Shown piece by piece: positions 24,101 to 33,794 of a DNA stretch of 64,000 nucleotides. The DNA comes from Siphlonurus alternatus. Its lineage: Eukaryota; Arthropoda; Insecta; Ephemeroptera; Siphlonuridae. The first letter of the stretch is position 1; each line of letters opens with the position of its first letter. The notes beneath the pieces are model-generated. The model ran no database searches. It was not told the DNA's origin and saw only the letters and a program-made list of their open reading frames with translations. The DNA lies in NCBI GenBank assembly GCA_949825025.1, contig OX463784.1, forward strand, positions 8,191,431 through 8,255,430, given 5' to 3'. A program made the position numbers and the translations under genes.

Positions 24101-24544
24101 GTACGAAGATGAACAAGGAAAAATTGTATTCAAAATTGTATCATGTACTACCAGCTTTATAGCAGGTGACTGCAGCTTTAAATCAGTAGAGAGCTCATAA
24201 TTGCACTAACCTGAAATAGCAGACAGTCACAATCTTCATAAATTACTCATTAATATTCTGAAAGAGGAATTAATTACAACCTTGCAACTCTGGTTATATT
24301 TTTATATTTTTATGAAGATTTTTCAATTAAGGTTAGAAATATTATTCTACTGTATTTTACAGCTAATTTATTTATTAATGTTAATCAAATGAGACTACAT
24401 CAATCAGCTGGTCCATGTTACTTAACCCTTAATACAACCTGTGAATCTTTCCTGAACTGTTTCTTTGTGTGTTTCAGGGAGTACCTTGGCCGACAGTTAG
24501 AAAAGGAGCAAGGTCAGGCAGGCCCAATCAGCAACAAGACCTAG
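10766..24544 (+). CDS. ATP6V1H: V-type proton ATPase subunit H (VhaSFD), complete
   Basis: Subunit H is a regulatory subunit of the cytosolic V1 sector that couples and silences ATP hydrolysis. Core exons: 10766-10826, 11571-11652, 11901-12093, 12926-13144, 20409-20614, 21546-21630, 22189-22367, 22890-23117, 23561-23674 and 24478-24544. All are GT-AG and in phase, giving 477 residues (human about 483). Diagnostic segments are [103 protein letters not shown] and [20 protein letters not shown]. The protein is made of HEAT/armadillo-type helical repeats. Exon 1 ([20 protein letters not shown]) precedes an in-frame ATG in exon 2 (MLAATSV); both starts are possible, and I chose the first because exon 1 keeps frame. 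A possible cassette exon lies at 18126-18233. Confidence 0.96.
12542..12881. mobile_element. Hairpin family A copy, ATP6V1H intron 3
   Basis: Mirror arms GTGAACG(G)ACA...; inner arm AGAAATGAATAGAGG, TTTTTTCAGATT and GAACTATTTTTAAATAATT. The core carries GCGGCCACGCCCCCTGGAGG and GCGTCAATAAGCGTCCAGTC. About 340 bp, non-coding. Confidence 0.75.
13245..14431. mobile_element. 1.19-kb foldback element, TTAA-flanked, ATP6V1H intron 4
   Basis: Left end AGGGGTACTGAAGGGAACAC and its near complement at the right end, each next to TTAA (13241-13244 and 14432-14435). The arms match over nearly their full length, about 550 bp each. The two 71-codon frames at 13275-13490 and 14186-14401 are the same sequence read from opposite arms and are not genes. 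Confidence 0.8.
14636..14805. mobile_element. Hairpin family F copy (CAGTAAAAACTTGTTATTAC ends)
   Basis: Ends CAGTAAAAACTTGTTATTAC and its complement. Other copies are at 39.08, 47.77 and 45.36 kb. The copy at 39 kb shows clean TA duplications, so this is a Tc1/mariner-type non-autonomous element. Confidence 0.7.
15415..16105. mobile_element. Inner hairpin of the same family, inserted in the loop of the outer one
   Basis: Ends AGACGACTTGCAAAACCCC and complement. Its arms align to the outer arms (Asn/Lys-rich mirror reading, TTTTTGCxAAAAGTAAACAAA) but are clearly diverged. The host sequence CAATTG(C/G) resumes on each side. Confidence 0.65.
16382..16660. mobile_element. 279-bp PIF/Harbinger-like MITE with TAA duplications
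   Basis: Ends AGGTGAAAACAGCCGC and GCGGCTGTTTTCACCT flanked by TAA on both sides (16379-16381, 16661-16663). The 3-bp TWA-type duplication is the hallmark of PIF/Harbinger elements; the superfamily call is by that criterion only. Confidence 0.7.
16672..16885. mobile_element. 214-bp hAT MITE with perfect 8-bp duplication
   Basis: Terminal repeats CAGGGCTAATCCTCTATTGA and its complement, flanked by GTGGTCTG at 16664-16671 and 16886-16893. The 8-bp duplication and CAGGG end are typical of hAT. Confidence 0.88.
17020..17340. mobile_element. Hairpin family A copy, ATP6V1H intron 4
   Basis: Same arms as the 12.5-kb copy in opposite core orientation (GACGCCTATTGACGCCTCCA then GGGGGCGTGGCCGC). Ends contain GACAAC(A/G)GCATG and its complement. 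Confidence 0.7.
18126..18233 (+). CDS. ATP6V1H: Possible V-ATPase H cassette exon, 36 codons
   Basis: An isolated GC-rich open stretch in the 7.3-kb intron 4, after acceptor TGGCGCAG|TCT. It reads [20 protein letters not shown] then [16 protein letters not shown], phase 0 at both ends, so inclusion would keep frame between LKDELQKQ and GNEYVQ. This is the position where mammalian subunit H has its alternatively spliced 18-residue insert. The candidate donor CTG|GTCTGG is weak. If it is not used, the frame continues VWMYPE and stops at TAG 18252-18254, which would truncate the protein. I do not recognise the peptide itself. It could be a cassette, a poison exon or an alternative last exon. Confidence 0.5.
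18675..19021. mobile_element. 347-bp hairpin family TTAA-GGGTAAGGTAACGCC, copy 1
   Basis: Almost perfect palindrome. Ends GGGTAAGGTAACGCCACC and complement, flanked by TTAA on both sides. GGG/CCC ends with TTAA are the piggyBac/Kolobok pattern. Two further full copies lie at 27.46 and 31.12 kb. Confidence 0.85.
19048..19352. mobile_element. Degenerate hairpin family A copy
   Basis: Retains AAAATGAATAGAGGGTG, the GGAACTATTTTTAAAAATTA arm and their complements; the core is diverged (CATGCATGCCCCTTTTTGCG). No clean ends found. Confidence 0.5.
20241..20450 (+). repeat. 70-bp tandem triplication over the exon 5 splice acceptor
   Basis: Three diverged copies carry CTTCCTCAG-like acceptors with the AG ending at 20268, 20338 and 20408, exactly 70 bp apart. 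Each is followed by a decayed copy of the exon start: GGTTAACGAGCATGCTGCA, GAACAAAGAGCATTCTGCA and, in the true exon, GGGTAACGAGTACGTCCAG. Only the third continues as [10 protein letters not shown]. Confidence 0.75.
21055..21116. repeat. ATTT tetranucleotide microsatellite and poly-T
   Basis: About ten TATT/ATTT units followed by a poly-T run in ATP6V1H intron 5. A TGACGTCATGACGT tract lies nearby at about 21237-21250. Confidence 0.85.
21695..21815. mobile_element. Short MITE, about 120 bp
   Basis: Mirror ends CAATTGAGACCGTCAGCTTC / GAAGCTGGCAGTCTCAATT with AAAACCGGC inside. It sits in ATP6V1H intron 6. Confidence 0.65.
22400..22621. mobile_element. MITE, about 220 bp, ATP6V1H intron 7
   Basis: Ends CCAACGTTCCTT...ACAGGTTAAG and CTTAACCTGTACAAAGGAAC plus GTTGG. 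AAAATAC flanks both sides, so the duplication is 7-8 bp; probably a hAT-type element. Confidence 0.6.
23727..24049. mobile_element. Hairpin family A variant (GAGTATCGACCTCA ends), ATP6V1H intron 9
   Basis: Ends GAGTATCGACCTCA and complement. It shares the inner arm with family A but has different tips. Sister copies are at 30.01 and 44.04 kb. Confidence 0.7.
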
Positions 24545-24653
24545 ACTCTCCTTCATTCCATTGTTCAGTATTGGTGTAGATAGAATTCCCCCTAACTCTT
24601 CAATCAGGAGCCATCAAAACGTGGTGAAGAATTTTTAAGATTGAATTGTGTCA

Positions 24654-24659
24654 AATAAA
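24654..24659 (+). promoter_or_regulatory. Polyadenylation signal AATAAA of ATP6V1H
   Basis: Canonical hexamer 110 bp after the stop codon. A further AATAAA-type run is present near 24793, so a longer 3' end is also possible. Confidence 0.6.
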
Positions 24660-26109
24660 ATTGGATAAAGAAGAGTCATAAAAATGACTAACTTTCGAAT
24701 TAGATTTATAAATTCTTTGCTATGTTTTGAAGGATCACTAATTGTATATTAAGAGATTGAAGAGATTAATGGTGTTGTCTGTTAATTTTTTTAATAAAAA
24801 AATATGATATTAGTTAACTTGTAGACATAAAAAAAAAAAAAACTAAATATATCAAATTAACTATGTTTGGCTCTAAAAATAAGCACACTATTAAATTATT
24901 CAAAAAATTATACAATTATCTTTTATCAACACAAAATCAGGAATGTTTTCAAGTTACAATTTTTTGCCTTGTCATGTAAAATTGGTAATAAATTACCCTA
25001 TAAATGTAGCCACTAGTTACCCAAATCACCTTTTAAATTACATAGAAATTTAAACTGATTTCTAATGTAAAATTTGCAATAATTGTTGTGATTTTTATTA
25101 GTATTTTATCTATTTGTTTAATATAAAATTAGTGCCATATGATACATAGTTTTATTCATTGTTGTTGATTTCATACATCTTTATGTATATATTTTTTTTC
25201 TTTTCCCATTGTTATTTTATTAATAATATGGACACATTCCATTTAAAGTAGAGTGAGTGAAAAATTGACCGATGGTAAAGCTCATTCTCTTGCATGTAAA
25301 AAGTTACTTTGGAGCACCATAAATAAGCATCTGAAATCAGTTGAGACCGTCCTTCGTAAAAATTCTGAGCATTTGGGTCTAAAAGTCGATGACTTCGTCC
25401 ATCTACCCCATGCTAACGCTCGAAAAACGTGGCTTCTTTTTTATTCGAACTTTAATTTCTTTCGCAATCTCCCGTAAAATGTGTTTAAAAAATATTCTAA
25501 GATAGAACATATTATGGTGAATCAGAAAGTGTCATAACCTTTATTAGCCCTTCATAAAAATTTTGAGAAAATTCCGATACAATACCAAAATCCGTGGCAA
25601 ATTTTCAATTCAAATGATGCGGTCTACGGGTTAACAGCTGACTGGATCAACGGGATCAACAACACTATATAACTTCAGCAGATGCTCGTATTGCGCAACT
25701 TGCATAAATTTCTACTGCGCAGCTTTTGAGGAGCCGACGTAACTTTTTCGTATGCACATATATAGTGCGTGACGTCATTCCCGTCATGCACTGCGCACTC
25801 AACTCGCTGACTCCTCTTTAATAAATTTTATTTTACATTGCAAAATTTGGTGTAAATTTTTCATGATTTGGGTACAGTCTTTGTAGCAAATAAGAACAAA
25901 TGTAAAGTGTTATTGTAAGTTTATTGTATTATGTACATGATGGGATATAAGTGGAATATTGTTGTTCAAATAAAAAAATATAGTCAGATTAATGAAGTAG
26001 TTTTCTTAATTTTAATAGAAAACTGAAAATAATTTAGGTGAAAAAAAAAAAGTTTCAAAGCCTGACAGGAAGTTATATAGGAGTATTATTAATTAACTAT
26101 TATACTTAT

Positions 26110-26335
26110 AAGGGGAAGGTAACGCGTGCAATGTTAAAAAACAAAATCCCACACATAAAAATTATGAAAAAAAATAAAAATGTTCCTCTACACCCCCTAT
26201 CAGTAGCTAAAATATCAGGCATACAAATTCGAGCTATAGTTTTCGAGTTATGAATTTTTAAAGTTGACTAATTTAACATTGAGAAATGGAACTTCCATGT
26301 TATATTATAGTCAACTTTAAAACATCATAACTTAA
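26110..26335. mobile_element. Partial copy of the GGGTAAGGTAACGCC hairpin
   Basis: Contains one full arm (CCTCTACACCCCCTATCAGT, AAAGTTGACTAATTTAACAT) and the start of the mirror arm, then stops at the TTAA where the next element is inserted. Confidence 0.65.
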
Positions 26336-27226
26336 GGGTAAGATAACACGAACAATCGATTGTTGATAGTCCCATTTGATTAACATGTAAACCTCAGCAA
26401 CCTCATAATAATTCTGAATTTTTTTTTAGAGACAATTCTTGGCACCAAAAAAATTTGGAAAAAATTCCAAAACAATCGGAAGATCCAATTTTTTTAAATG
26501 AACTATTTAAATTTTCAGTATAGGGCTTTCCCATGGAGACCTAAACTAAGAAATTAATTTAAAAAAATTGGATCTTCCGATTGTTTTGAAATTTTTTCCA
26601 TATTTTTTTGGTGCCAAGAACTGTCTCTCAAAAAAAAAAAAAAAAAAAATCAGAATGGGGTACTGACCGGTATTTGAGTTAGTAATACTAGTAAAAAGTA
26701 CTGTGAATTCTATGAAGAACGAGCCCTATTAGAGCACTCCACGACAATTTGCTGATTTTATATGAATTTTTAAAACTCTTTTTGATGACGTCATAGCATT
26801 GAATCTTAAATGGGAAAATGCATCAGTTAACATTGCTAAAATGAAAAGTTATTGAGGTAGGAATTTGAAACCTTCATTTTCGTGATTCTTATAGCACCTA
26901 AAAACCTTGCAAATGAAGTTTTGGTTACATTTTAATATTAAGTGTGGGATTTGGCAATGTTAACTGATCTATTTTCCCATTTAAGATTCAATGCTAAGAC
27001 GTCATTTTTGAGAGCCTAGGTTTTAAAAATTCATATAAAATCAGGAAATTGTCGTAGAATGCTGTAATAGGGCTTGTTCTTCATAAAATTCTTGTGCCTT
27101 TTGAAATATTGACAAAAACTTGAAACTTTTTTTTTTTTGGTCAGTACCCCATTATTATGAGGTTGCTAAGATTTACATGTTAATCAAATTGGACTACAAC
27201 AATCGATTGTTCGTGTTATCTTACCC
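26336..27226. mobile_element. 891-bp TTAA-flanked hairpin (GGGTAAGATAACACGAACAA ends)
   Basis: Ends GGGTAAGATAACACGAACAA and complement between TTAA sites. The first 8 bases match the GGGTAAGG family, the rest does not. A nested palindrome occupies about 26700-27090 and includes TGATGACGTCATAG. It interrupts the partial hairpin to its left. Confidence 0.75.
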
Positions 27227-27456
27227 TTAACATGTGGTTTCTTTTTTGTTGTTGTTAAATAGTACTATAAACCTAAGAAACTTATTAATGATATGATATA
27301 ATATAACCTATAGTTTTTATTGAAAACCTTTTTAGTTTATTAAATAAAGCATTTTTGCATGAACAATTAAATAACATTGGACTTCAAGTACAAAATTTAA
27401 AGTTATGAATTTTCTTAAAATGAGAGATGAAATCACATTTCTGTGGATTAATTTAA

Positions 27457-27802
27457 GGGTAAGGTAACGCCACCAATGTTAAAAAAAGTCCCTCACACAA
27501 AAATTCTGAAAAAAATTTAAAATGTTCTCCTCTACACCCCTTATCAGTAGCTAAAATATCAGGTATACAAATTCGATCTAGTTTTTGAGTTATGAATTTT
27601 TAAAGTTGACTAATTTAACATGGGAGTTCGAACTCCCATGTTAAATTGGTCAACTTTAAAAATTCATAACTCAAAAACTAGATCGAATTTGTAAACCTGA
27701 TGTTTTAGCTACTGATAAGGGGTGTAGAGGAGAACATTTTAAATTTTTTTCAGAATTTTTGTGCGAGGGACTTTTTTTAACATTGGTGGCGTTACCTTAC
27801 CC
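27457..27802. mobile_element. 346-bp hairpin family TTAA-GGGTAAGGTAACGCC, copy 2
   Basis: Same ends, same TTAA flanks and the same interior as the copy at 18.68 kb, with few differences, so both moved fairly recently. Confidence 0.85.
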
Positions 27803-28149
27803 TTAAATATACTCAGAGAAATTAGGAAGAAGAAATAATTTAAATATTTGATAAAAAAAAAGTTAATAATGCTCTAAGAAAATGCAAATTATTTTGCTTC
27901 GCCTAGCTCAATTTCTTTTTAAATTGAAGAACATGAACTACATAATTTTTAATTGATATGCTTTTGGTATAATTAAGTATATATAGATAAAAAGAAAAAT
28001 TGTAATTACTGCCTATTTTCTGTCTCAATTAAAAAGCACCAAGAAAATTTTATCAATTAAAGAAATGCAGTAATAAGAATGCAAAATTAAAGTTGACTAT
28101 GTATAATTTAACATGGAAGTTAACCTTACCCTTAAAATACTTTTATTTT

Positions 28150-28362
28150 CCCCTCCACCCTGCATTTTTATTCATTTTAAAATGTGCGACATCCAGCAAT
28201 GTTACGCCACAAAAGTTTTCCTACTCACCCAATCACATTATTCTGCAGGCAGGCTTTCATCTCCTCAACTGGTTTCTGCTGGGGGGGGGGGGGGGGGGGG
28301 GTGTTCCTCGATCATCTTTCTTATACAAGTTCTCATATATCAACAACATTTGGCTGCAAACA
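28150..28362 (-). pseudogene. Decayed duplicate of the 34.4-kb exon of the neighbouring gene
   Basis: Plus-strand text TCACCCAATCACATTATTCTG, TCATCTCCTCAACTGGTTTC and CAACAACATTTGGCTGC lines up with 34.43-34.54 kb including flanking intron (GCGACATCCAGCAATGTTA / GCATCGAGCAATGTCA). Read on the minus strand, PNIVEEN has become PNVVDI followed by a stop, and a run of 21 G (28281-28301) replaces the TCTGCTCGGGAGG region. It cannot code. Confidence 0.65.
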
Positions 28363-28857
28363 AGGAAAGGAATTTTTAGAGTTCTATATATGTATATGTT
28401 TCAAGGTAATTTGCTAATATATATATACGTATTATTTAATTTCATTTATTAAGGTGTTTTTAAAAAAATATATCAGCAGGAGTTTTGTCAACATGCAATC
28501 ATGGTAAGAATACAGAACTTTATCTCACGCTGATAATAATTTAAAATTTGAAATTTTATTCACGACCTTTCCAAATTTGAATTATTGACTGCCTGTAGTG
28601 GATTAAATAAATTAATAATGCAGTCATGATTTTCTCCGTTAAAATTTTACAAAATAAACATTAGATCAAAGTCCTGCAATAGAGATCACAGATTAAAACG
28701 ACAGTAAATTTAATACTCCACAAAGGCATGGTTCGCCTATAGATCGACCCACCCTACATCATATATAGTACTTGTGATCGATACACTACCTGCGATACCA
28801 ACGAGCTCACACAAATTTGTATTCTCAAAGTCACCGAGCTGACTCAGTCAACTTTCA

Positions 28858-29260
28858 GAGGTCGAGCGAGGCGCAGTGCATTGACCGGTTCTCGTTAGAT
28901 CACCGAAGTCAGGCTACGTCGAGCGTGGTTAGTACTTGGATGGGTGACCGTTTCAAGTAAAAAATACGCTGCTCCCTCCCTCTGGGGTAAATTCGTCTCG
29001 CTTTCCACCCAGTGCAGTGATGCACTTGTGTGTGGTTCCCCAGGCTTTGGACATCGCTTTGGTCCATTGAGAAAAAGTAGAAGTGTCCGTCCTGACTGAG
29101 GTTTTCCACGGTTCCCTCAGTCTCACCTCAGCGAATGCTGGGACGCGTAAGCATGCAAGCCGTGGCCACTATCCGTTCCCTACCTTATCCCTACCCAGTA
29201 CCCCGCCGCGAGCTGTAAAAGCTCTTAGGGGTGTATCCTTGTAAAAAAAAAATAAAAATA
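28858..29260 (+). mobile_element. 5S-rRNA-headed SINE, nearly complete
   Basis: 28861-28950 resembles arthropod 5S rRNA from its middle onward: CCGGTTCTCGTTAGATCACC, GAAGTCAGGCTACGTCGAGC and GTGGTTAGTACTTGGATGGG. These include the internal pol III control region (boxes A and C). After that it departs into an unrelated body ending GAGCTGTAAAAGCTCTTAGG, GGTGTATCCTTG and poly-A. The 5S 5' third is poor, so this is a SINE, not a 5S gene. Confidence 0.75.
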
Positions 29261-29289
29261 GGAGGATCAAAAGAATAATTAAAGGTAAA

Positions 29290-29404
29290 CACAATCTCTG
29301 TGTCTGGTCTGACAGGTTCCTTGTTTCCAAGGTTCTCCAAGTCGGTCACATACATTCGGAGCTTCCACCAAAGACGCGTGTGCTTCTCCGGTGACCTTGA
29401 CATT
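29290..29404 (-). CDS. Possible isolated coding exon, function unknown
   Basis: Open from an ATG at 29404-29402, reading MSRSPEKHTRLWWKLRMYV then TDLENLGNKEPVRPDTEI, in a patch more GC-rich than its surroundings. A GTATGT donor lies after the second Met. No partner exon was found, and the next DNA downstream is a SINE. It could be the first exon of a small unannotated gene or remnant coding DNA. I do not recognise it. Confidence 0.25.
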
Positions 29405-29785
29405 CCGATAACCCGTCAATTTATCACAGTGCAAGAATTCCATTTACTTATGTAACGTAACTCGATGGATTTTATCGTTGCAGGCTTACTAGTGTCATCG
29501 ATGACTTAAGCTTGACAAGTCTCTGATAGTTTCTGATGCACAAGCAAGGTACATAAAATTGTTTAAGCTAATTAATAATTAATATTTCAAATCCTTACAT
29601 CTTTTTAATTGTAGCAGTTAAGTGACAAAACAAAATTTTATCTCTTATCAGAGATTATTATTAAATTTGAATTCTGTCCAGGGATAAAATTTATAAAAGT
29701 TTTTAATTTCTCTTGATATTTGATAATTAAAAATTAATTTGACACATTTATTCCTAGTAAGCTTTTTTCTTCTTATGTATATTAT

Positions 29786-29958
29786 AATGATGCTGTTCCG
29801 CCCAAACGGCGAAGTTGCATCTATTCATTTATTGAGAGTGGAAAAGATGCTATGCTAACAGCATAGGAGAGTGGCAAACTTGCAATTTTGAACAGACGCA
29901 ACTTCGCCACTCTAAAAAAATGAACAGATGCAACTTTGCCGTTTGGTGGAACAGCATC
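29786..29958. mobile_element. MITE, about 170 bp
   Basis: Ends GATGCTGTTCCGCCCAAACG and complement, with a second mirrored pair (CGAAGTTGC / GCAACTTCG) inside. Confidence 0.7.
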
Positions 29959-30006
29959 AATATTATCATAAATTTTGAAATACAAATTTGACACATGTCC
30001 ATTAAA

Positions 30007-30333
30007 TGGAGTACCGACCTCATTTTTTTTTTTTTTTTTTTTGCAGAAATGGATAGAGGGTACAAAGTTACACTATCTTGATTTATTTCAGATTTTTTAG
30101 AGTCCGGGAACTATTTTTAAAAAAGTATTGAAAGTTCTTTTTGTGATGTCACGAGGCGCCGCTCCTTAAGAAAAAGATAGGACTTGCCGCCTCGTGACGT
30201 CACAAAAAGGACTTCCAATAATTTTTTAAAAATAGTTCCCGGTCTGTAAAAAATTTGAAAAAAAATCAGGGTAGCATAACTTTGCACACTCTATCCATTT
30301 CCGCAATAAAAAAAAACTTGGGGTGATACTCCA
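30007..30333. mobile_element. Hairpin family A variant (TGGAGTACCGACCTCA ends)
   Basis: Core CTTTTTGTGATGTCACGAGG / CCTCGTGACGTCACAAAAAG; arms as in family A (AGAAATGGATAGAGGGT). Confidence 0.75.
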
Positions 30334-30380
30334 TTATTAAATTTTATCCAACTAATCATTTTCTATATATTTTTTTATAA

Positions 30381-30713
30381 TGGACAACATACATGAAAAT
30401 TTTTTATTGCAGAAATGAATAGAAGGTACCAAATTATGCTACTCTGAATTTTTTCAGATTTTTTTGAGACCCAGAACTATTTTTAAATAATTATTGAAAG
30501 TGCGGCCACGCCCCCTGGAGGCGTCAATAGGCGTCCAGTCTCCATCTTTTTTATTAAGGCTGCAGGGGTGCCAACTGAAATCACAGGACTTTCAATAATT
30601 ATTTAAAAATAGTTCCGGGTCTCAAAAAAATCTGAAAAAATTCAGAGTAGCATAATTTGGTACCCTCTATTCATTTCTGCATTAAAAAAATTTCATACAA
30701 CGTATGTTGTCCA
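30381..30713. mobile_element. Hairpin family A copy (TGGACAACATAC ends)
   Basis: TIR TGGACAACATACATGAAAA and complement; core GCGGCCACGCCCCCTGGAGG. It lies only 47 bp from the preceding variant, in tandem. Confidence 0.8.
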
Positions 30714-31118
30714 TTGCACATTTACATCAAGTAAAAAAAAAATTAATTGCTAAGTTTTCATGTCAGAATAAATGTCACTAAATAATCTAAGAAAGTGTAA
30801 TGTAGAAAGTTTTTATTGAAAACCTATAGAAATTGAATACAGAATATGTAAACATATTCAAACAAGTAAAATAATCAAAATTAGAATGAGAACAGGCACA
30901 AATTTCTTGGTCTTATAAAATTTATACTGTAATTTCTCCTATAAAATTGAACTTTGTTATAGCACCAAGAAAGTTATAAAACTTAAAAAACAAAATGAAT
31001 TAATAAAAAAACAAAATGAAATTAATTTTCATTCACAAAATGTCATTTTAAATCTGCATAAACTGCTATTCATATATGTTACAATTAAATAATAAAATAA
31101 TTAATGGTGCCAAATTAA

Positions 31119-31465
31119 GGGTAAGGTAACGCCACCAATGTTAAAAAAAATCCCTCTCACAAAAATTCTGAAAAAAATTTAAAATGTTCTCCTCTATACC
31201 CCCTATCAGTACCTAAAATATCAGGTATACAAATACGATCTAGTTTTTGAGTTATGAATTTTTAAAGTTGACTAATTTAACATGGGAGTTTCATTTCTCC
31301 ATGTTAAAGTAGTCAACTTTAAAAATTTATAACTCAAAAACTAGATCGTATTTGTATACCTGATATTTTAGGTACTGATAGGGGGTATAGAGGAGAACAT
31401 TTTAAATTTTTTTCAGAATTTTTGTGAGAGGGATTTTTTTTAACATTGGTGGCGTTACCTTACCC
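31119..31465. mobile_element. 347-bp hairpin family TTAA-GGGTAAGGTAACGCC, copy 3
   Basis: Identical architecture and TTAA flanks to the copies at 18.68 and 27.46 kb. Confidence 0.85.
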
Positions 31466-31655
31466 TTAACATCAATTTCAAGAATAACATTTTCCTGTAT
31501 GAATTATGAATTTTGAATATTTTTTTTATCAAACATAAAACTAATTGAGCTTACAAAATAACCTTAAAATATATATATAGAGGTAGGTTATGATGGCTAC
31601 CTGTAATAATATTCATTACTACAAATTAACATAAAAATTATAATTATTATTATAG

Positions 31656-31990
31656 TGGACAACATACATGAAAAAATGTTAATGCAGAAATGAATAGAGG
31701 GTACCAAATTATGCTACTCTGAATTTTTTCAGATTTTTTTTTAGACCCAGAACTTTTTTTAAATAATTATTGAAGGTGCGGCCACGCCCCCTGGAGGCGT
31801 CAATAAGCGTCCAGTCTCTATTCTTTTTATTAAGGATTCAGGGGTGCCAACTGAAATCACAGGACTTTCAATAATTATTTAAAAATAGTTCCGGGTCTCA
31901 AAAAAATCTGAAAAAATTCAGAGCAGCATAATTTGGTACCCTTTATTCATTTCTGCAATAAATTTTTTTCATAAATATGTATGTTGTCCA
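31656..31990. mobile_element. Hairpin family A copy (TGGACAACATAC ends)
   Basis: Very similar to the copy at 30.38 kb, including the GGAGGCGTCAATAAGCGTCC core. Confidence 0.8.
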
Positions 31991-32636
31991 TTAAAGATAT
32001 GGAAACAGTATATAGTCTTATACTGATAATGTAAGAGTAATGAAATTTTTTAAAGAATTTTAATTATAAACGTAAATATTATTTTTAATACATTTGTACA
32101 GCCAGAATGTTATTTTAGTTTCACTGTTGTTGTTTTATCCAATATACATACAAAATGTGTGTTTTTTTAGAAGAATAAGTTTCCCCACAAGAAAAACAAA
32201 CAGTACTGCCAGCAATATTTAGTGTTAGCAGATAGTTGGTATATTAAATGGGAGTTTTAATTATCAGAGATTATGTTTCTGTGGTGTATTTTCTATACTT
32301 TTAAGAGAAAGTATTTTTAATATAATTTTCACAAAAGAAAAATTATTTGAGAGTCTGTGGGATCAAACAGAATTAAAGACTAATGCAGGTAAAGGTTAGT
32401 TTCTTTTATCGTTTCACTGATAACAACCTGTAGTGAAAATGGTCTTTAATCCCGTTTGATTTGCGGTCTGTAAGTTATTTTAACACAATACTGTATATTA
32501 TTCCTCAATGTCGTTTGAAATTATTTTCTAAGTTAACAGCTGCAAATACTGTATATATTTTCTATATATTTTACTGACCGTTGTAATTAATGTATTACAA
32601 AATTTCACAACTCAAAATATTGATTTAAGAAATTAA

Positions 32637-33006
32637 GGGGAAAGTAACACAGATCAGCTGATCGATGTAGTCCCATTTGATTAAAATGTAAACCTTAGCA
32701 AACAAAAAATATTTGGGGGGGGGGGACAGATTTTAATTTCTAAAAGCCTCAGAAAAAAATTCAAAACAGTTATTCGAGCCATTTTTTTTTTTTTTTTTAA
32801 TTTTAGCATAGGGCTTTCCCATGGAGAGACAAACTAAAAATTTAACTGAAAAAAATCAGCTTGAATAATTCTTTTGAAAATGTTTCTGTGGCTTTTAGAA
32901 AATAAAAACTGTCTCCCAAAAAATTTCAGACTTTTGTGTGTCTACTAAGATTTACATGTTAATCAAATAGGACTACATCAACCAGCTGATCCGTGTTACC
33001 TTCCAT
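32637..33006. mobile_element. TTAA-flanked hairpin, GGGGAAAGTAACACAGATCA ends
   Basis: Relative of the 26.34-kb element: it shares GTCCCATTTGATTAA(A/C)ATGT and mirror, TTTCCCATGGAGA loop, and TTAA on both sides. A solo end of the same family is at 24370-24430. Confidence 0.7.
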
Positions 33007-33668
33007 TTAAGGGACACTTATAAATCATATCCCGCATTAAATAGGGAAACCTCACATAATATATTATATACTATGCATTTTAACTTAAATCCTACAATCT
33101 AGGATCACAATATTTTGTCTTGTACTGAATATATAATTAAAAAAAAAACAAAAAAGTTGAGATAGAATTTCTTTAAGTACATACATGTAATGGTAACGCA
33201 AGGAAAAAAAAAATAGTAAAGCTTTTTCTAAAAAAAAAATTTTAAGAGTATTGTAACTTAATTACAGAGTACATTAAATTAATTGTATTGTACATTTATA
33301 TGGTACATACATTTTTAGTAAAATAAAAATTTAAATAAATTTTTTATATAAATGAAATCAAAATATAAGCTTGATAAAGTTTCTAAACTCAATGCAATGA
33401 CAAAAACAAAGCATAACGCTAAAAATACTTCAATTTTATAACATATTGAAATTTAAAGCTGTTATAAACAAAAGTTCAGTATTACTAAAATTAAGAAAGC
33501 TCATACAATATTTTATCATGTAAATTCAAGATATAATAATTATCTCTAAGTGGAAATGCTTCTGCAGCATTAAAAAAAGATTACACTATCAAACAATGCA
33601 CTTTTTTTAGAGTCTGTTTTTAAAACAGTAAAGGCACTTGAGTAGCTGAACACAATTAAGTTTCTCTT

Positions 33669-33724
33669 CTATACTTCATGGTTAAATGTGTTAAGGCATT
33701 TTTGTAGTCGTCCTAGCTCACTCT
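33669..33724 (-). CDS. Candidate alternative last exon of the 34-55 kb gene
   Basis: Acceptor TTAATTTGTTTCAG|AG. In the phase-1 frame of the array it reads ESELGRLQKCLNTFNHEV then TAG. Joining exon 17 directly to it keeps frame; joining exon 18 to it stops after two codons. Short, so chance cannot be excluded. Confidence 0.35.
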
Positions 33725-33794
33725 CTGAAACAAATTAACCAAACTTTAATTAAATTTACATAAGTTTCAAATCAATTTTAGCACTTTCTATTAT

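Larger units (their letters stand above)
24660..33668. other. Spacer between ATP6V1H and the 34-55 kb gene: repeats, no clear gene
   Basis: About 9 kb separate two convergent genes. It holds the hairpins listed individually, a 5S-headed SINE, a decayed exon copy and a poly-G tract. 25253-25477 (plus) is a 74-codon open frame without ATG (KLTDGKAHSLACKKLLW...) that I do not recognise; it could be chance or old transposon. 33010-33650 shows nothing beyond AT-rich DNA. Confidence 0.5.

Noticed and set aside
25253..25477. 74-codon plus frame after ATP6V1H
   Set aside because: Begins at GTG, not ATG, and lacks splice or homology support. Kept only as a note in the spacer entry.
28093..28452. Overlapping plus-strand frames with Gly runs
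   Set aside because: Produced by the poly-G tract in a decayed exon copy on the other strand.
28861..28950. 5S rRNA gene
   Set aside because: Lacks a recognisable 5' third and the 3' end of 5S and runs into a SINE body with poly-A tail; same for 44922-44994.
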